Source: Streptomyces sp. SID8352 (GTDB lineage: Bacteria; Actinomycetota; Actinomycetes; Streptomycetales; Streptomycetaceae). From it: a DNA stretch of 40,934 bases. Position numbers and translations under genes: made by a program. Location: the NCBI RefSeq assembly GCF_009862265.1, contig NZ_WWGX01000039.1, forward strand, positions 1 to 40,934, read 5' to 3'. Positions 40,314-40,934 of this stretch are shown here, one piece after another (the first letter of the stretch is position 1; every line of letters begins with the position of its first letter). The notes under the pieces are model-generated. The model did no database searches and was not told where the DNA came from. It saw only the letters and a list, made by a program, of their open reading frames with translations.

Positions 40314-40368
40314 GCCGCCCATTCGGATATCCGGCGCCCGCGCGCACACCCACCCTCTGGAGCCTCTG

Positions 40369-40934
40369 ATGACCCCACCCCGCCGTATCCAGCGCCGCCG
40401 CACGAAGGGCTGGCGCGCCCCCGAAGGAGCCATCTACGTCGGCCGGGGAAGCCGCTGGGGCAACCCCTGCACGCAGGTCCGCATGCCCGCTCTGGACGGC
40501 TCGGAGTGGGAACGCGAGGGCCGCCTCGGCAAGACGTCCGGGCAGTGGCACGGCTTCCGGCACCCCGACGGCACGACGACGTCGCACCTGGTGCAGGACG
40601 CGACCCGGGAGCAGGCCGTCGTCATGTTCCGGGAGTGGCTCGTCCTGAAGCCCAGCCTCGCCGAGGCCGCGCGTACCGAGCTGGCCGGCCGGGACCTCAT
40701 GTGCTGGTGCCCGCCCGGCGAGCCCTGCCACGCCGACGTGCTGCTGGAACTCGCGAACCCCGTCGACGACTGCCTCACCTGCGAGCACTTCCTGCCCGCC
40801 AGTCCCCCCGAGGAGCAATGCAACCCCGACGGCTGCGGCTGCACCGGCTACCCGGACGCCTGCGACATCCACGCCGCACCCGCCGGAGCCACCTTCCCGA
40901 TCGCCAACTGCCCCCGCTGGCAGACCGCGCGCAC
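40369..40934 (+). CDS. DUF4326 domain protein (cut by window end)
   Basis: The first 188 codons are present; the gene runs off the right edge. The DUF4326 domain begins with the motif GWRAPEGAIYVGRGSRWGNP (about residues 14-33) and includes CWCPPGEPCHADVL (about 107-120), with Cys and His that may bind metal. A further Cys-rich part (CLTCEHF, CGCTGYPDAC) may be another zinc site. ATG 40369 follows TGGAG. DUF4326 proteins are frequent in actinophages; function unknown. It is likely part of the same early operon, 55 bp after the helicase. Confidence 0.8.
   Translation, partial: MTPPRRIQRRRTKGWRAPEGAIYVGRGSRWGNPCTQVRMPALDGSEWEREGRLGKTSGQWHGFRHPDGTTTSHLVQDATREQAVVMFREWLVLKPSLAEAARTELAGRDLMCWCPPGEPCHADVLLELANPVDDCLTCEHFLPASPPEEQCNPDGCGCTGYPDACDIHAAPAGATFPIANCPRWQTAR

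Larger units (their letters stand above)
27378..40934. mobile_element. Integrated element, probable prophage (left part; right end outside the window)
   Basis: The element starts at the tRNA-Ala attachment site and continues to the window end. The order is integrase, small protein and repressor leftward. Then, divergently, come HTH proteins, many overlapping small genes, YqaJ nuclease, ERF annealing protein, DnaQ-like exonuclease, RuvC-like resolvase, WhiB, replicative helicase and DUF4326 protein. This is a typical actinophage lysogeny-plus-early-gene layout. No structural, packaging or Tra/FtsK-type transfer gene is seen here, so prophage is inferred from the early genes only. An integrative conjugative element remains possible. 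Confidence 0.82.

Noticed and set aside
27378..40934. pSAM2-type conjugative element
   Set aside because: No RepSA, prim-pol or FtsK-like Tra gene is seen in 13.5 kb, and the genes present are phage-like. The missing right part leaves some doubt.

Overview
The window is high-GC actinobacterial DNA and is best read as a Streptomyces chromosome carrying the left end of an integrated element. The evidence is very high third-position GC, GTG starts, GTGA/ATGA-coupled genes, a WhiB protein, class E sortases, CrgA, and the order FHA-FHA-PP2C-RodA-PBP-PknB, which I recall from the oriC-proximal region of S. coelicolor. No database was searched.

Region 1 (about 1-20,000) is conserved core. After a FAD-dependent oxidoreductase and a tRNA-Leu(CAG) comes the cell-wall signalling operon fhaA-fhaB-pstP-rodA-pbpA followed by pknB. 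The PASTA kinase PknB and phosphatase PstP set phosphorylation of FHA-domain adaptors and of the SEDS/PBP pair that builds peptidoglycan. On the opposite strand lies a coupled run: DUF881 protein, a small membrane protein, pabA, and two class E sortases. Then come crgA, a rhomboid protease, a cyclophilin, a DUF5324 protein and a cis-prenyltransferase. Two oriC-neighbourhood signals sit in the spacers: four perfect DnaA boxes after crgA and a parS-like site before the prenyltransferase gene.

Region 2 (about 20,000-27,320) is more variable. It has a GC-rich spacer with 30-bp and 28-bp tandem repeats, a large secreted lectin-like protein with three DUF11-type repeats, and a redox/efflux group (FMN reductase, quinone-oxidoreductase-like protein, 14-TM MFS pump). 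Two MerR/SoxR-like dyads lie in the spacer between the reductases, but no regulator gene is visible there. A short frameshifted remnant of an acyl-CoA carboxylase beta subunit and an 8-bp tandem repeat end this region.

Region 3 (27,378 to the window end) is an integrated element, most likely a prophage. It begins with a 42-bp copy of the 3' part of tRNA-Ala(TGC), which is the attachment site, followed by a tyrosine integrase. A leftward HTH repressor faces a rightward early operon across an operator-like inverted repeat and a LexA-type SOS box. The early operon runs without real gaps for about 10 kb. It encodes two small HTH proteins (one a possible excisionase), many small unknowns, a YqaJ nuclease plus an ERF annealing protein, a DnaQ-like exonuclease, a RuvC-like resolvase, a WhiB protein, a DnaB-N/RepA-type helicase and a DUF4326 protein cut by the window end. 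No capsid, portal, terminase or conjugation gene is visible, so prophage rather than conjugative element is inferred from the early-gene content. The intact tRNA-Ala and the other junction should lie beyond the right edge.
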